Source of the DNA: Bosea sp. (in: a-proteobacteria)
Lineage (GTDB): Bacteria > Pseudomonadota > Alphaproteobacteria > Rhizobiales > Beijerinckiaceae
Length of the DNA stretch: 64,000 nt
Direction of reading: 5' to 3'
Assembly (NCBI GenBank): GCA_023910605.1
Contig: JAAVVV010000001.1
Coordinates: 2,284,698 to 2,348,697 of the forward strand
A program made the position numbers and the translations under genes. Numbering within the stretch: position 1 is the first letter of the stretch; each line of letters begins with the position of its first letter. Of the stretch, positions 31,505 through 41,111 are shown one piece after another. The notes below the pieces were generated by a model. The model was given only the letters and a program-made list of their open reading frames with translations, ran no database searches and was not told the origin of the DNA.

Positions 31505-33391
31505 TCAGTTGGATATGCGCGCGCCATTGGCGGGCTCAGGCTCCCGCCACAGCGCTTCGACCGGAAAAGCGAAGCGCGCCGGCCGCGATGGCAGCCCGAC
31601 CCCGCGCTGATGCGCGATCCAGATGTCAGGCAGATAGAAGAGCGGCACGACATAATGGCCGCCCATCACAAGGCGGTCGAGGACGCGCGCTGCGGCGACG
31701 TAATCCTCGCGCTCACGCGCGGCGAGCATCGCCTGGATCGCGCCGTCGATCGCGGTGGAGCTTGCGCCTGAATAGTTGAGCGAGCCCTGGCGGTCGGCCG
31801 CCGCCGTGCCCCAGCGATTGGCCTGCTCTGTGCCGGGGCTGGCCGATACGGGCCAGACCCATTGCACCATGTCGAAATCGAAAGCGGCGAGACGGCGCCA
31901 GTACTGCACGTCGTCGATCAGCCTGATCCGGGCCTCGACCCCGATCCGTTGCAGGGACTTGGCGTAGTTGAGCGCAAGCCTCTCCTGCGGGCGTGACGAG
32001 ACGGTGATCTCGAAGGCCAGCGCCTCGCCCGAACGACGCCGGCGCATGACCCCGTCCGTGAGCGTGAAGCCGGCGGCCTCGAGCAGTCCCACGGCGCGCC
32101 GCGCGAGTTCACGGTCGCGGCCCGAGCCGTCCGATGTCGGCGGCGCCCAGCTTCCGTCCAGCATCGGCTGGGGGAGGGCGGCGCCAAGCCGTGTCATCAG
32201 CGCCATTTCGCGGGCATCGGCCGGCCGGCCTGCCGCCGACAGCTCCGAAGCGGCGAAGAGGCTGTCGGAGCGCTGGTAGACGCCGAAGAACAGGTTCCGG
32301 TTGGCCCAGTCGAAATCGAACATCAGGGCAAGCGCCTCGCGCACCCGCGGCTCCTGGAAGAGCGGCCGGCGCGTATTGAACACGAAGGCCGAAAGCCCCT
32401 TCGGCGCCTCCAGCGTGAGGGAACGGCGCAGGATCCTGCCCTCCCGCACGGCCGGAACATCATAGCCCGTCGTCCAGCGCGTGGGATCGGACTCGACCCT
32501 CAGATCCGAAAGCCCCGCCTTGAAGGACTCGAACAAGGAGTTGGAATCACGGAAGTAATCGTAGCGGATGACTTCGATGTTGTGCATGCCGCGCATCAAG
32601 GGGTGTTCCTGAGCCCAGTGATCCTGGCGGCGGGTGAGGGTGATGCTTTCGCCCGGCCGGATGTCGGTCATCAGGTAGGGCCCCGAGCCGACAAGCGGAG
32701 TGAATGTGGTCTCGGGGAAGGTGGCCGGGTTGGTGGCATGCCTGGCGAAGATCGGGATGGACCCGATGATCAACGGCGTTTCCCGATCAGCGCCGGGGCC
32801 GAACACGAAGCGCACCGTGCGCTCGTCCGGCGTCTCGACCTTCGCCACACGGCCAAGGCTCGATCGGTGGAATGGCTTGCCCTGCGTGCGCAGCATCTCG
32901 AAGGAGAACGCGACATCCGCAGCCGTGACAGGCGCGCCATCCGAGAACCGCGCGCGCGGATCGAGGTGGAACGTCACCCAGGCCCGATCATCCGGCAGCT
33001 CGATCTCGCGCGCGAGCAGGCCATATCCGGTGAAGGGCTCGTCTGGGGAGCGGTAGAGCAGGCTCTGCAGCACGAAACGCTGCATCGCATCGGGCGCCAC
33101 CCCGCGCACGACGAAGGCATTGAGGCTGTCGAATGTGCCTTGCTGGCCAAGGATCAGCCGGCCGCCGCGCGGCGCGGCGGGGTTGACAAAGGGCAGGTGG
33201 CTGAAGCCCGCCGGCAGGCCCGGCTCGCCATGCATCGCGACCCCATGCCGCCGGGGCGTCTCGGTGGCGCCTGCGGGCGCGCCGATCAGCGCGGCAACGC
33301 ACAACGCCGCCAGGGCGCGGCCGATCCACCCCGCAACGCCGCCAAGGCGAGCAACGAGGCCAATAAGCAAAGGGTTGGCGCGAATCCGCAT
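31505..33391 (-). CDS. peptide/oligopeptide-type ABC substrate-binding protein (SBP_bac_5, YejA-like)
   Basis: The 628-residue protein has a signal peptide (ending about residue 43, APAGA-TET) and a periplasmic binding-protein fold of the peptide/nickel family. It has PAAPRGGRLILGQQGTFDSLNAF, RARFSDGAPVTAADVAFSFEML, LVGSGPYLM, VREALALMFDFDWANRNLFFG and a C-terminal DRLVMGGHYVVPLFYL. This resembles YejA, which feeds a peptide importer, but no permease or ATPase gene is next to it. Its only operon partner is the degenerate adenylate-type gene downstream. Confidence 0.85.
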   Translation of the reverse strand: MRIRANPLLIGLVARLGGVAGWIGRALAALCVAALIGAPAGATETPRRHGVAMHGEPGLPAGFSHLPFVNPAAPRGGRLILGQQGTFDSLNAFVVRGVAPDAMQRFVLQSLLYRSPDEPFTGYGLLAREIELPDDRAWVTFHLDPRARFSDGAPVTAADVAFSFEMLRTQGKPFHRSSLGRVAKVETPDERTVRFVFGPGADRETPLIIGSIPIFARHATNPATFPETTFTPLVGSGPYLMTDIRPGESITLTRRQDHWAQEHPLMRGMHNIEVIRYDYFRDSNSLFESFKAGLSDLRVESDPTRWTTGYDVPAVREGRILRRSLTLEAPKGLSAFVFNTRRPLFQEPRVREALALMFDFDWANRNLFFGVYQRSDSLFAASELSAAGRPADAREMALMTRLGAALPQPMLDGSWAPPTSDGSGRDRELARRAVGLLEAAGFTLTDGVMRRRRSGEALAFEITVSSRPQERLALNYAKSLQRIGVEARIRLIDDVQYWRRLAAFDFDMVQWVWPVSASPGTEQANRWGTAAADRQGSLNYSGASSTAIDGAIQAMLAAREREDYVAAARVLDRLVMGGHYVVPLFYLPDIWIAHQRGVGLPSRPARFAFPVEALWREPEPANGARISN

Positions 33392-33618
33392 GGCTTCATC
33401 CTAGCATGACGATCTTGATGCGTCTGAGGCTGGAAAAGTTTCCACTGAACAGATAAAGCGAAACCCGAGTCATGCTGTCGCCGCAATCGCGACCCTACTG
33501 CAGCCCTCCTTCCCGCCGCGTTCCAGCGAGCGTCCGGGGCGGGCCGCGGGGCGGCTGACGCCGTTGACTGTCGAGATGGCTGTCGGCCCAAGGGGCCGGC
33601 ACGAACAAGGGGAATTCA

Positions 33619-34401
33619 ATGTCCGTTTTCAAAGCGCCCGCCATGCAGGGGCCGCTCCGCCCGGCCAGGATGCTGGTGGCGACCGTTGCCGCCGCCTCCG
33701 TGATGGCCACGAGCTTCCCGGCCTTCGCGCAGCAGCCCGCTTCCCCGCAGCCGCGCCCGGCTGCGCCGGCGCCGCGCGCTCCGGCGCCGGCGGCCCCTGC
33801 GGCCCCTGCCGCGCCGGCCCAGGCGCAACAGCAGCCCGCCGGTCCGACCATCGTGCAGGTCCGGCCCGAGCCGAGCCAGACCGAATGGACCAAGGTCTGC
33901 GGCAAAGACCCCGGCAACCAGCGCGAAATCTGCTACACCACGCGCGACTTCGTGTCCGATCAGGGCCAGCCTGTCATGGCGGTGGCGGTCTACGACGTGA
34001 AGGGCGACAATAATCGCATCGTGCGCTTCCTGCTGCCTATCGGCCTTCTTCTCCAGCCCGGCATGCGCTTTGGCGTCGATCAGGCGCAGCCGATCGCCGG
34101 TCGCTTCCAGATATGCTTCCCCAATGGCTGCTTCGCCGAAGCCACGGTCAATGAGGCCCAGCTCAACGCCTTCAAGCGCGGCACCACCGTCAGCGTCAGC
34201 GTTCAGAACCAGGCGGCCCGCGAAGTCACCTTCCAGGTCCCGCTCGCAGGTTTCACAAAGGCATTCGACGGCGCGCCGATCGATCCGGCCGAGCTGCAGA
34301 AGCAGCAGGAGCAGCTTCAGCAGGAAATCCAGAAGCGCGAGGACGAGCTGCGCCGCCGCCTCACCGGCGAGGGTGGCCCGGCCGCTCCGCCGCGGCCCTG
34401 A
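33619..34401 (+). CDS. invasion-associated locus B (IalB) family protein
   Basis: The 260-residue exported protein has a signal peptide (about 1-38, ending AFAQQ), then a low-complexity proline/alanine stretch (39-78). The IalB domain has paired cysteines (KVCGKD with REICYTTRD; FQICFPNGCF). A C-terminal coiled coil rich in Q/E (about 222-250, ELQKQQEQLQQ) follows. IalB proteins are periplasmic and widespread in Hyphomicrobiales; the name comes from Bartonella, and no invasion role is implied here. A strong terminator follows. Confidence 0.85.
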   Translation: MSVFKAPAMQGPLRPARMLVATVAAASVMATSFPAFAQQPASPQPRPAAPAPRAPAPAAPAAPAAPAQAQQQPAGPTIVQVRPEPSQTEWTKVCGKDPGNQREICYTTRDFVSDQGQPVMAVAVYDVKGDNNRIVRFLLPIGLLLQPGMRFGVDQAQPIAGRFQICFPNGCFAEATVNEAQLNAFKRGTTVSVSVQNQAAREVTFQVPLAGFTKAFDGAPIDPAELQKQQEQLQQEIQKREDELRRRLTGEGGPAAPPRP

Positions 34402-34426
34402 GCCGAAAAGCCATCGCCAGACATGC

Positions 34427-34453
34427 AAAACCCCGGCCTGGCGCCGGGGTTTT
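34427..34453 (+). terminator. intrinsic terminator after the IalB-family gene
   Basis: The 11-base stem AAAACCCCGGC / GCCGGGGTTTT with a CTGGC loop lies 26 bases after the stop codon. A/T runs on both sides allow it to work for both strands, including leftward hspQ. Confidence 0.9.
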
Positions 34454-34513
34454 CTGCTTCAGGGCGGAGGCTGTCGTCGGAGAAAGCCTTGCGGAGCAAG
34501 CCCGGCGCCCCTG

Positions 34514-34849
34514 TCAATTCAACCGGCCTGTGGCGACCTTGTACTCGCCATCGACCGAGCCGAGGAAATAGTCCTCGACCTGGGGATGCCGGACCGGCTC
34601 TCCGCTTTCATCTAGAACGAGGTTCTGCTCGGAAACATATGCGATATATTCTGTTTCTGCGTTTTCGGCGAGCAGATGGTAGAAGGGTTGGTCACGGGTG
34701 GGGCGCACATGCTCGGGAATGGAATTCAACCATTCCTCCGTGTTGGCGAACTCCGGATCGACATCGAAGATCACGCCCCGGAACGGATAGATCCGGTGCT
34801 TCACCACTTGTCCGATCCTGAATTTAGCGTCCCGCGCCTTCACATCCAT
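34514..34849 (-). CDS. hspQ: heat shock protein HspQ
   Basis: HspQ is a small hemimethylated-DNA-binding-type protein that modulates Lon protease and promotes turnover of some proteins. The core AKFRIGQVVKHR, PFRGVIFDVDPEFANTEEW, RDQPFYHLL and YVSEQNL are all clear. ATG 34849 gives 111 residues starting MDVKARDAKF, closest to the family. A GTG at 34894 would add 15 unlike residues, and neither start has an ideal ribosome-binding site. Confidence 0.88.
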   Translation of the reverse strand: MDVKARDAKFRIGQVVKHRIYPFRGVIFDVDPEFANTEEWLNSIPEHVRPTRDQPFYHLLAENAETEYIAYVSEQNLVLDESGEPVRHPQVEDYFLGSVDGEYKVATGRLN

Positions 34850-35047
34850 CTCCGGTGCGGCCAGATCTTTGCCGTCGTCAAGAGCTAAGCACACCAGCCA
34901 TGGGCGTCAATATCGCAGCGTGCCGCAGGGTGCATGCGCCTGCGCGCGGGTCCGCATGCGGCGCAGGCAAGGCTTGGGCGAAATGCGCAGTTGCCGCCGG
35001 CCCGTCAAGCTCTTACCCCTCGCGCAGGTCCACATTCCGCGATAGCC

Positions 35048-36025
35048 ATGGCCAGCATCCTGTCCCTGCTTGATCTGGTGCTGCCATTCTTTGGCGTGAT
35101 CGCGCTTGGCTACGCTTGCGGCAAGCGCATCAACCTGCCGGTCGCGGGTCTCGCCTGGATGCAGTTCTTCCTGATCTATGTGTCCCTGCCCACGCTGTTT
35201 TACCGGCTGATCGCCGACAAGCCGCTCAACGAGCTGACCAACTGGCCCTTCGTCATCGGCACGACGCTGTCGACCTATGTGGTCTTTGCGCTCTCCTTCG
35301 CGATCGGCCTTTACTTCACCAGGGGCAATCTGCCCCAGTCCGTGATGCAGGGTGTGGCGGGCGCCTATTCCAACATCGGCTACATGGGCCCGCCGCTGAT
35401 TCTCGCAGCGCTGGGGCCGGCGGCGAGCGCACCGGTCGTTCTGATCTTCGTGTTCGACAATCTGCTGCTGTTCTCGCTGATACCCTTCCTGATGGCGCTG
35501 GCAGGGGTCGAGAAAAAGAGCGTTCTCCAGACAGCGCGCGAAGTGGCCTGGAAGGTCGCGACCCATCCGTTCAATGTCGCCACGGTGCTCGGCGTCATAG
35601 CCGCCTATTCGCAGCTCAAGCTGCCCAGCGCCCTCGACAAGATGACGATCTGGCTTTCCGGAGCTGCGGCTCCTTGCGCGCTGTTCTTGCTCGGCGTGAC
35701 AGTGGCCATCCGCCCCATGACGAAGATGCCCGCCGAAGTGCCGCCGCTGATGTTCGTGAAACTGATCGTCCATCCGCTGCTGATTCTGCTCCTGCTCTCG
35801 ATCATCGGGGATTTCCCGCCAAACTGGGTTTTCGCGGGCATGATCATGGCGGCGCTCCCGCCAGCCCTGAACATCTTCGTTATCTCGTCGCAATACGGGG
35901 TTGGCATCGAACGGGCCTCCGCCAGCATCCTGGTCGGCACCATTTCATCGATGGTGACGCTGACGCTGTTCCTCTGGCTGATCCGGGAGGGCTACATGCC
36001 GCACGACCTTTTCCCGGCTCGCTGA
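35048..36025 (+). CDS. AEC (auxin efflux carrier) family transporter
   Basis: The 325 residues form about ten membrane helices in two inverted halves, typical of AEC/BASS-like transporters. The N-terminal LVLPFFGVIALGYACGKR is followed by LPTLFYRLIADKP. The crossover motif AYSNIGYMGPPLI lies in the first half and the matching APCALFLLGVTVA in the second. Bacterial members move dicarboxylates such as malate or malonate; the substrate here is unknown. ATG 35048 was chosen by homology, as the Shine-Dalgarno is weak. Confidence 0.85.
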   Translation: MASILSLLDLVLPFFGVIALGYACGKRINLPVAGLAWMQFFLIYVSLPTLFYRLIADKPLNELTNWPFVIGTTLSTYVVFALSFAIGLYFTRGNLPQSVMQGVAGAYSNIGYMGPPLILAALGPAASAPVVLIFVFDNLLLFSLIPFLMALAGVEKKSVLQTAREVAWKVATHPFNVATVLGVIAAYSQLKLPSALDKMTIWLSGAAAPCALFLLGVTVAIRPMTKMPAEVPPLMFVKLIVHPLLILLLLSIIGDFPPNWVFAGMIMAALPPALNIFVISSQYGVGIERASASILVGTISSMVTLTLFLWLIREGYMPHDLFPAR

Positions 36026-36031
36026 GCAGGC

Positions 36032-37207
36032 TCAGGCCCTTGTCGGGCTCAGGCCTTGCCGCATCATGAAGCGGCGCAGCGGCGCGAGCGTGTCGAGGGC
36101 CAGCAGGCCGAGCCCGCGTGCGAGATCGATGGGCACGAGGTCGGAGAGCAGCGAGCGGTTGAGCGCATCCACCGCGCTGGTCCGCGTGCGCACATCGCCC
36201 GCCCGGTTCCGCTCGTAGCGCTCCAGCCCCTCCGCCGCGCCCGGGTCCGAACCGGATGCGCAGGCCACGAGGCCGACCACGTCGCGGAAGCCCAGATTGA
36301 GCCCCTGCGCGCCAATGGGCGGGAACACATGCGCCGCCTCGCCCAGCAGGGCCGTCCGGGGACCCGTGAACCGCTCGACTGACAGCCCCCCCATCGGCGT
36401 CAGCCCGCGGGGGCCGTCGATGGTGAGCTGCCCGAGGATGGAATGGGTGCGCGTTTCAATGGCGGCCGCCAGTTCTGCGTCGCCAAGAGCCATCAGCCGC
36501 TGCGCCTCGTCGGGACTCGCCATCCAGACGACGCTGGAGCGACGCCCCGGCAGGGGCACCGTCGTGCAAGGGCCGAACCGCGTGTGGAACTCGGTGGACA
36601 CGTCGCGGTGACGGCGCGTGTGCTTCACGATCGTCGTCAGCGCGGCTTGCGGATAGGTCCACGTCCTGGCGACGATCCCGGCATCGCGGCGCACGACCGA
36701 TTGCCGGCCATCCGCGCCGCCCACGAGCCGGGCCTGGAGCGTCGCGCCATTCGCCAGCGCGACATCAGCATGGCCGCCGGCGTTGGCGGCCACGCTGGTC
36801 ACGCTGTCCGTCAGGCGCGTGATCGCGGGGTGCGCGGCCACGGCGTCCAGCAGCGCTTCGTTGAGACGGACCGTCTCGACATTCCAGCCGAACTGCTCAA
36901 GCCCGATCTCGCCGGCCCGGAACTCCGTCGGCGGCCGCCTGAACAGGCTGCCCGTGTCATCCACGAGCCGCATCGTGGAGAGGGGCGCAGACACGGCCTG
37001 CAAGGTGTCGGCGACTCCAAACTGCTCGAGAAGCCGCCACGACACGTCCATGAGCGCCACCGTCCGTCCATCCCGCCGCGGCGAGGCAGGGCCGACCAGC
37101 GCGACCTCAAGTCCCCTGGCGGCGAAGGCCAGCGCCGCCGTCGCGCCAACCGGTCCGGGGCCGATGATGGCGACATCAAAAGCGCGGGCGGTGTCAGGGG
37201 TTGGCAT
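36032..37207 (-). CDS. FAD-dependent UbiH/UbiF-family hydroxylase
   Basis: The 391 residues have an N-terminal dinucleotide fold (VAIIGPGPVGATAALAFAARG), the DG motif VGGADGRQSVVRRDAGI and the FAD ribityl motif LLGEAAHVFPPIGAQGLNLG. Here Glu replaces the usual Asp of GD, a variant I recall in rhizobial homologues. Such enzymes hydroxylate the ubiquinone ring; which position cannot be told. It is convergent with the AEC gene, 6 bases away, and follows the SulP gene on the same strand by 44 bases. Confidence 0.82.
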   Translation of the reverse strand: MPTPDTARAFDVAIIGPGPVGATAALAFAARGLEVALVGPASPRRDGRTVALMDVSWRLLEQFGVADTLQAVSAPLSTMRLVDDTGSLFRRPPTEFRAGEIGLEQFGWNVETVRLNEALLDAVAAHPAITRLTDSVTSVAANAGGHADVALANGATLQARLVGGADGRQSVVRRDAGIVARTWTYPQAALTTIVKHTRRHRDVSTEFHTRFGPCTTVPLPGRRSSVVWMASPDEAQRLMALGDAELAAAIETRTHSILGQLTIDGPRGLTPMGGLSVERFTGPRTALLGEAAHVFPPIGAQGLNLGFRDVVGLVACASGSDPGAAEGLERYERNRAGDVRTRTSAVDALNRSLLSDLVPIDLARGLGLLALDTLAPLRRFMMRQGLSPTRA

Positions 37208-37251
37208 GCGTCGCTTCTACCGCCTTGCATCTGATTGCGCCATATGGCGCA

Positions 37252-38538
37252 TCAAGCCGCGCGCTTGCGCCACAGGGCGATGAAGCCGGCGAGGGCGCAG
37301 CCGGCGATCATGCCGACCATGAGGTCAACGAAGATGATGAGCAGGAAGGTCGTCGCCAGCACGGCCGCTTCGCCATCGCGCTGCATGAGGACACGGCCGA
37401 CCTCGCCCTTGTCGGCCATGTTCCACGCCACCACCGCGAGCACGCCGGCCAGGGCAGCCAGCGGAACATGCGAGGCAAGCGGCGCGGCGACCAAAAGGAA
37501 TGCGAGCAGGAACACGCTGTGCAGCATCCCGGCGATCGGGCTCGTGGCCCCGGCCCGGATGTTGGTGGCGGTGCGGGCGATGGTGCCTGTGACGCACAGC
37601 CCGCCAAACAGGGCGCTCGCCAGGTTTGCGAAGCCTTGCGCGACAAGCTCGATGTTGGCGCGGTGCCGTCGCCCGCTCATGCCGTCCGCCACCACCGCCG
37701 ACAGCAGCGATTCGAGTCCCGCAAGAAAGGCGATGGCCAGCGCATCGGGAAGCACCATCAGCATCCGCTCTTGCGAGAGCGCGGGCAGCGATGGGTTGCC
37801 AAGCCCGCCCGGTATGCCGCCAAACCGCGTCCCGATCGTTTCCACCGGCAGCCCAAGCGCCAGCGACAGGACGGATGCCGCCGCCACCGCGACCAGCAGT
37901 CCCGGAATGGCGGGGTTCAGCCGCCTCAGCCCGAGAATCACGGCAATGACGCAAAGCGCGAGAGCGAGAGCCGCGAGGTTGACGCTCCCCCCCGCCTGCG
38001 CCAGCGCGATGAGCTTTGGCAAGAGCGCGGAGGGTTCCTTGCCCGGCACGGTCAGGCCGAACAGGTCCCGCAGCTGGCTCGCCAGGATGATGAGCGCGAT
38101 CGCGGCTGTGAACCCCAGCAGCACCGCATGAGGCACATGGCGGATCAGGCCACCAAGCCTCAGAAGTCCGACGCACACGAGGATCGCGCCGCCCATCGCG
38201 GTGGCGAGCAGAAGCCCGTCGAAACCGTGCCGATCGATGATCGAAGCCACGAGCACGATGAAGGCCCCGGCCGGCCCGCCCACCTGAAAGCGGCTGCCGC
38301 CCAGCGCCGAGACGAGGAATCCGCCCACGATGGCCGCATAGAGCCCCGCTGCCGGCGTCGCGCCGGAGGCGATGGCGATCGCCATGGACAAGGGCAGCGC
38401 CACGATGGCCACCGTGAGCCCCGCCACGGCGTCCCGTCCCAGGCGCTGCGCGTCATAGCCCTCCGCGAGGGTCGAGATCAGTTTGGGGACCAACGGTTCG
38501 CCCGCGCCCCTATCCCCGGATAGTCTGGGCCCAGCCAT
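37252..38538 (-). CDS. SulP-family inorganic anion transporter lacking a STAS domain
   Basis: The 428 residues show the SulP transport domain: RDAVAGLTVAIVALPLSMAIAIASGATPAAGLYAAIVGG, LGGSRFQVGGPAGAFIVLV, VADGMSGRRHRANIELVAQG and NLASALFGGLCVTGTIARTATNIRAGA. It ends right after the last helix at ALWRKRAA, whereas typical SulP proteins carry a C-terminal cytoplasmic STAS domain. Start ATG 38538 has AGGAG ten bases upstream; an ATG at 38565 is also open. Sulfate, bicarbonate or another anion is possible. Confidence 0.85.
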   Translation of the reverse strand: MAGPRLSGDRGAGEPLVPKLISTLAEGYDAQRLGRDAVAGLTVAIVALPLSMAIAIASGATPAAGLYAAIVGGFLVSALGGSRFQVGGPAGAFIVLVASIIDRHGFDGLLLATAMGGAILVCVGLLRLGGLIRHVPHAVLLGFTAAIALIILASQLRDLFGLTVPGKEPSALLPKLIALAQAGGSVNLAALALALCVIAVILGLRRLNPAIPGLLVAVAAASVLSLALGLPVETIGTRFGGIPGGLGNPSLPALSQERMLMVLPDALAIAFLAGLESLLSAVVADGMSGRRHRANIELVAQGFANLASALFGGLCVTGTIARTATNIRAGATSPIAGMLHSVFLLAFLLVAAPLASHVPLAALAGVLAVVAWNMADKGEVGRVLMQRDGEAAVLATTFLLIIFVDLMVGMIAGCALAGFIALWRKRAA

Positions 38539-38666
38539 GACGGGGCGACTCCTCAAAGGTTCCATGCGGCTGGAACAGCCTGATCATCTCACATCAGCAA
38601 TGCGTGGAAAGCAATGAGCGCCTGCCTTGCCTCGACCCTGCCATCCCGCTGGGCTAATGTTGTCGA

Positions 38667-40130
38667 ATGAATGATCAGATCATGGGCAAGGCCAAGGCCG
38701 ACCGCGCTGTCAATGAGACCAGGAAGGCGCTGGACGAGATCGAGCGCGACATCGCCTCGGGCACGAGGGCCTTCGTGCTCGGACCCTATCTGTCGCCACG
38801 CGCTCAGCTCAAGGCTCATTCTGATCCCGAGCGGAGCCCCGCCGCGACGCGCGCCATGGAGGCGCGGTTGCAGGAGGCCATCGGCCTTGCCGCCGCCATC
38901 GACCTCACCGTCGCGGGCTCCGGCATCGCTCAGCTTCAGGCCATCCGTCCATCGACCTATATGGGCAAGGGCAAGGTCGAGGAAATCGCCGCGCTGATCG
39001 AGGCTGGCGAGATCCGGCTGGTGATCGTCGATGCGCCGCTCTCGCCCATCCAGCAGCGCAATCTCGAGAAAGCCTGGAAGTGCAAGGTCATCGACCGTAC
39101 AGGCCTGATTCTCGAGATTTTCGGTCGCCGCGCCCGCACCCGGGAGGGCGCGCTGCAGGTGGAGCTGGCGCATCTGAACTATCAAAAGAGCAGGCTTGTC
39201 CGCTCCTGGACCCATCTTGAGCGCCAGCGCGGCGGATTCGGCTTCCTCGGCGGCCCCGGCGAGACCCAGATCGAGGCCGACCGCCGCCAGATCCAGGAGC
39301 GCGTCGGCAAGATCGAGCGCGATCTTGAAACCGTCGTCCGCACGCGCGGGCTTCACCGCAAGAGCCGCACCAAGGTGCCATATCCGGTGGTCGCGCTGGT
39401 GGGCTACACCAACGCAGGCAAGTCCACGCTGTTCAATCGGCTGGCGGGTGCGGATGTGTTCGCAAAGGACCTGCTCTTCGCCACGCTCGATCCCACCGCG
39501 CGCGCCATCCGCCTGCCGCACGGGCAGAACGTCATCCTCACCGACACGGTCGGCTTCATTTCGGATTTGCCGACCATGCTCGTCGCGGCCTTCCGCGCCA
39601 CGCTTGAGGATGTGGTGGAGGCTGATGTCATCCTGCACGTCCGCGATGTGGCGCATGACGACACCGAGGCCCAGAGCGCCGACGTCGAGGTCATCCTGCG
39701 CGATCTTGGCGTGCGCGGCGCGCGCCCCGGCTCAGGCGAGGCGCAGCAGGGCGAGGGGCCGACGCCCTTGATCGAGGTCTGGAACAAGGCGGACCTGCTG
39801 GAGCCGCACGTTCATGACCAGTTGGCCGAGATCGCCGCCCACCGCCCGATCGAGGAGCGGCCTGCGCTGGTTTCGGCGCTCTCGGGCGAGGGCATAGCTC
39901 CGCTACTGGCCCGGATCGAGGACAGGCTCGCGCGCGATGCCTCGAACTTCGTCATCACGCTTGATCCCTCGGACGGCGCGGGCCTCGCCTGGCTCTACAC
40001 GCAAGGCGAGGTGCTCGAACGCCGCGAGGATCAGGACGGCCGCATCATCATGGTCGTGCGGGCGCCGCCCCAACGCCGCGATCGCATCCTGCAGCGCTTT
40101 CCCTCGGCGCGGGAGCGCCCCGGGCATTAA
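38667..40130 (+). CDS. hflX: ribosome-associated GTPase HflX
   Basis: HflX rescues stalled or heat-damaged ribosomes by splitting subunits. The 487 residues include the HflX N-terminal domain with TYMGKGKVEEIAALIEAG, a coiled linker HLERQRGGFGFLGGPGETQIE, and the G domain: G1 VGYTNAGKSTLFNRLAG, G3 DTVGFISDLP and G4 NKADLL. The usual hfq neighbour is not upstream in this genome; SulP lies divergently instead. Confidence 0.95.
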   Translation: MNDQIMGKAKADRAVNETRKALDEIERDIASGTRAFVLGPYLSPRAQLKAHSDPERSPAATRAMEARLQEAIGLAAAIDLTVAGSGIAQLQAIRPSTYMGKGKVEEIAALIEAGEIRLVIVDAPLSPIQQRNLEKAWKCKVIDRTGLILEIFGRRARTREGALQVELAHLNYQKSRLVRSWTHLERQRGGFGFLGGPGETQIEADRRQIQERVGKIERDLETVVRTRGLHRKSRTKVPYPVVALVGYTNAGKSTLFNRLAGADVFAKDLLFATLDPTARAIRLPHGQNVILTDTVGFISDLPTMLVAAFRATLEDVVEADVILHVRDVAHDDTEAQSADVEVILRDLGVRGARPGSGEAQQGEGPTPLIEVWNKADLLEPHVHDQLAEIAAHRPIEERPALVSALSGEGIAPLLARIEDRLARDASNFVITLDPSDGAGLAWLYTQGEVLERREDQDGRIIMVVRAPPQRRDRILQRFPSARERPGH

Positions 40131-40154
40131 GGTCCGGCTTGAGGCCACGATTCT

Positions 40155-41000
40155 TCAGGAGCGGGCGTCCGCAGCCGATGATGTCTCCGCATCCTTGGCC
40201 GCGTTCCAAAGCGCGTCCATCTCCTCGAGGCTGGCCGTGGCGGGCGTCGCCCCCCGCGCTGCCAGCGCGCGCTCGATGAAGGCGAAGCGGCGCATGAACT
40301 TGGCGTTCGCGCCGGCCACCGCCCGGTCGGGATCGATTCCCAGATGGCGCGCCAGGTTGGCGATGGCGAAGAGCATGTCGCCTGTCTCGTCAGCGATCGC
40401 GTCCCTCTGGCCCGTCTTCAGCGCTGCCTCGATCTCGTCGATCTCCTCGCGCATCTTCGCCAGCACGGCGAGAGGATCGTTCCAGTCGAAGCCGACGGTG
40501 CCGGCCCTGGCCTGCAGCTTCACCGCGCGGGCCAGCGGCGGCATCGCGGCGGAAATGTCGGCGAGAAGGCCAGGCTCCGGGTTGCCCGGGCCGGCCTTTT
40601 GCCGTTGCGCGGCGCGCTCGGCTTTTTCCTCAGCCTTGATGCGCCGCCAGGAGGCCTTGACCTCCTCCGGCGTCCATGTCCGCCTCTCGCCGAAGACATG
40701 GGGATGGCGCCGTATCATCTTGGCGTTGATTGCCTCCACCACATCGGCGAAGTCGAACAGGCCCTCTTCCTCGGCCATGCGGGCATGGAACACGACCTGA
40801 AGCAGCAGGTCGCCAAGCTCCTCGCGCAGGTCCGGCATGTCGCCGCGCTCGATCGCATCGGCCACCTCATAGGCCTCCTCGATCGTGTAGGGGGCGATGC
40901 TGGCGAAGTCCTGCTCCAGATCCCACGGGCAGCCGGCGCCCGGCGTGCGCAGCGCCGCCATGACGGCAAGAAGGCTTTCGATGTCGCGGCCGGGTTTCAT
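40155..41000 (-). CDS. mazG: nucleoside triphosphate pyrophosphohydrolase MazG
   Basis: MazG hydrolyses NTPs to NMPs and removes aberrant nucleotides. The 281-residue protein has two MazG domains. The first has CPWDLEQDFASIAPYTIEEA and the metal-binding EELGDLLLQVVFHARMAEE. The second has DETGDMLFAIANLARHLGID and NAKFMRRFAFIE. It is convergent with hflX, 24 bases apart. Confidence 0.93.
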   Translation of the reverse strand: MKPGRDIESLLAVMAALRTPGAGCPWDLEQDFASIAPYTIEEAYEVADAIERGDMPDLREELGDLLLQVVFHARMAEEEGLFDFADVVEAINAKMIRRHPHVFGERRTWTPEEVKASWRRIKAEEKAERAAQRQKAGPGNPEPGLLADISAAMPPLARAVKLQARAGTVGFDWNDPLAVLAKMREEIDEIEAALKTGQRDAIADETGDMLFAIANLARHLGIDPDRAVAGANAKFMRRFAFIERALAARGATPATASLEEMDALWNAAKDAETSSAADARS

Positions 41001-41111
41001 CGCCCGACCCTAGCGGCGCGCCGTCCTGCCGTCAGCGCCGGCTGCGGCAAAAGGCTGTGGAGAGCGCGCCTTGCTTTCGCCCGAGCCCAAGGCCACATAG
41101 GAACCTCGGCG

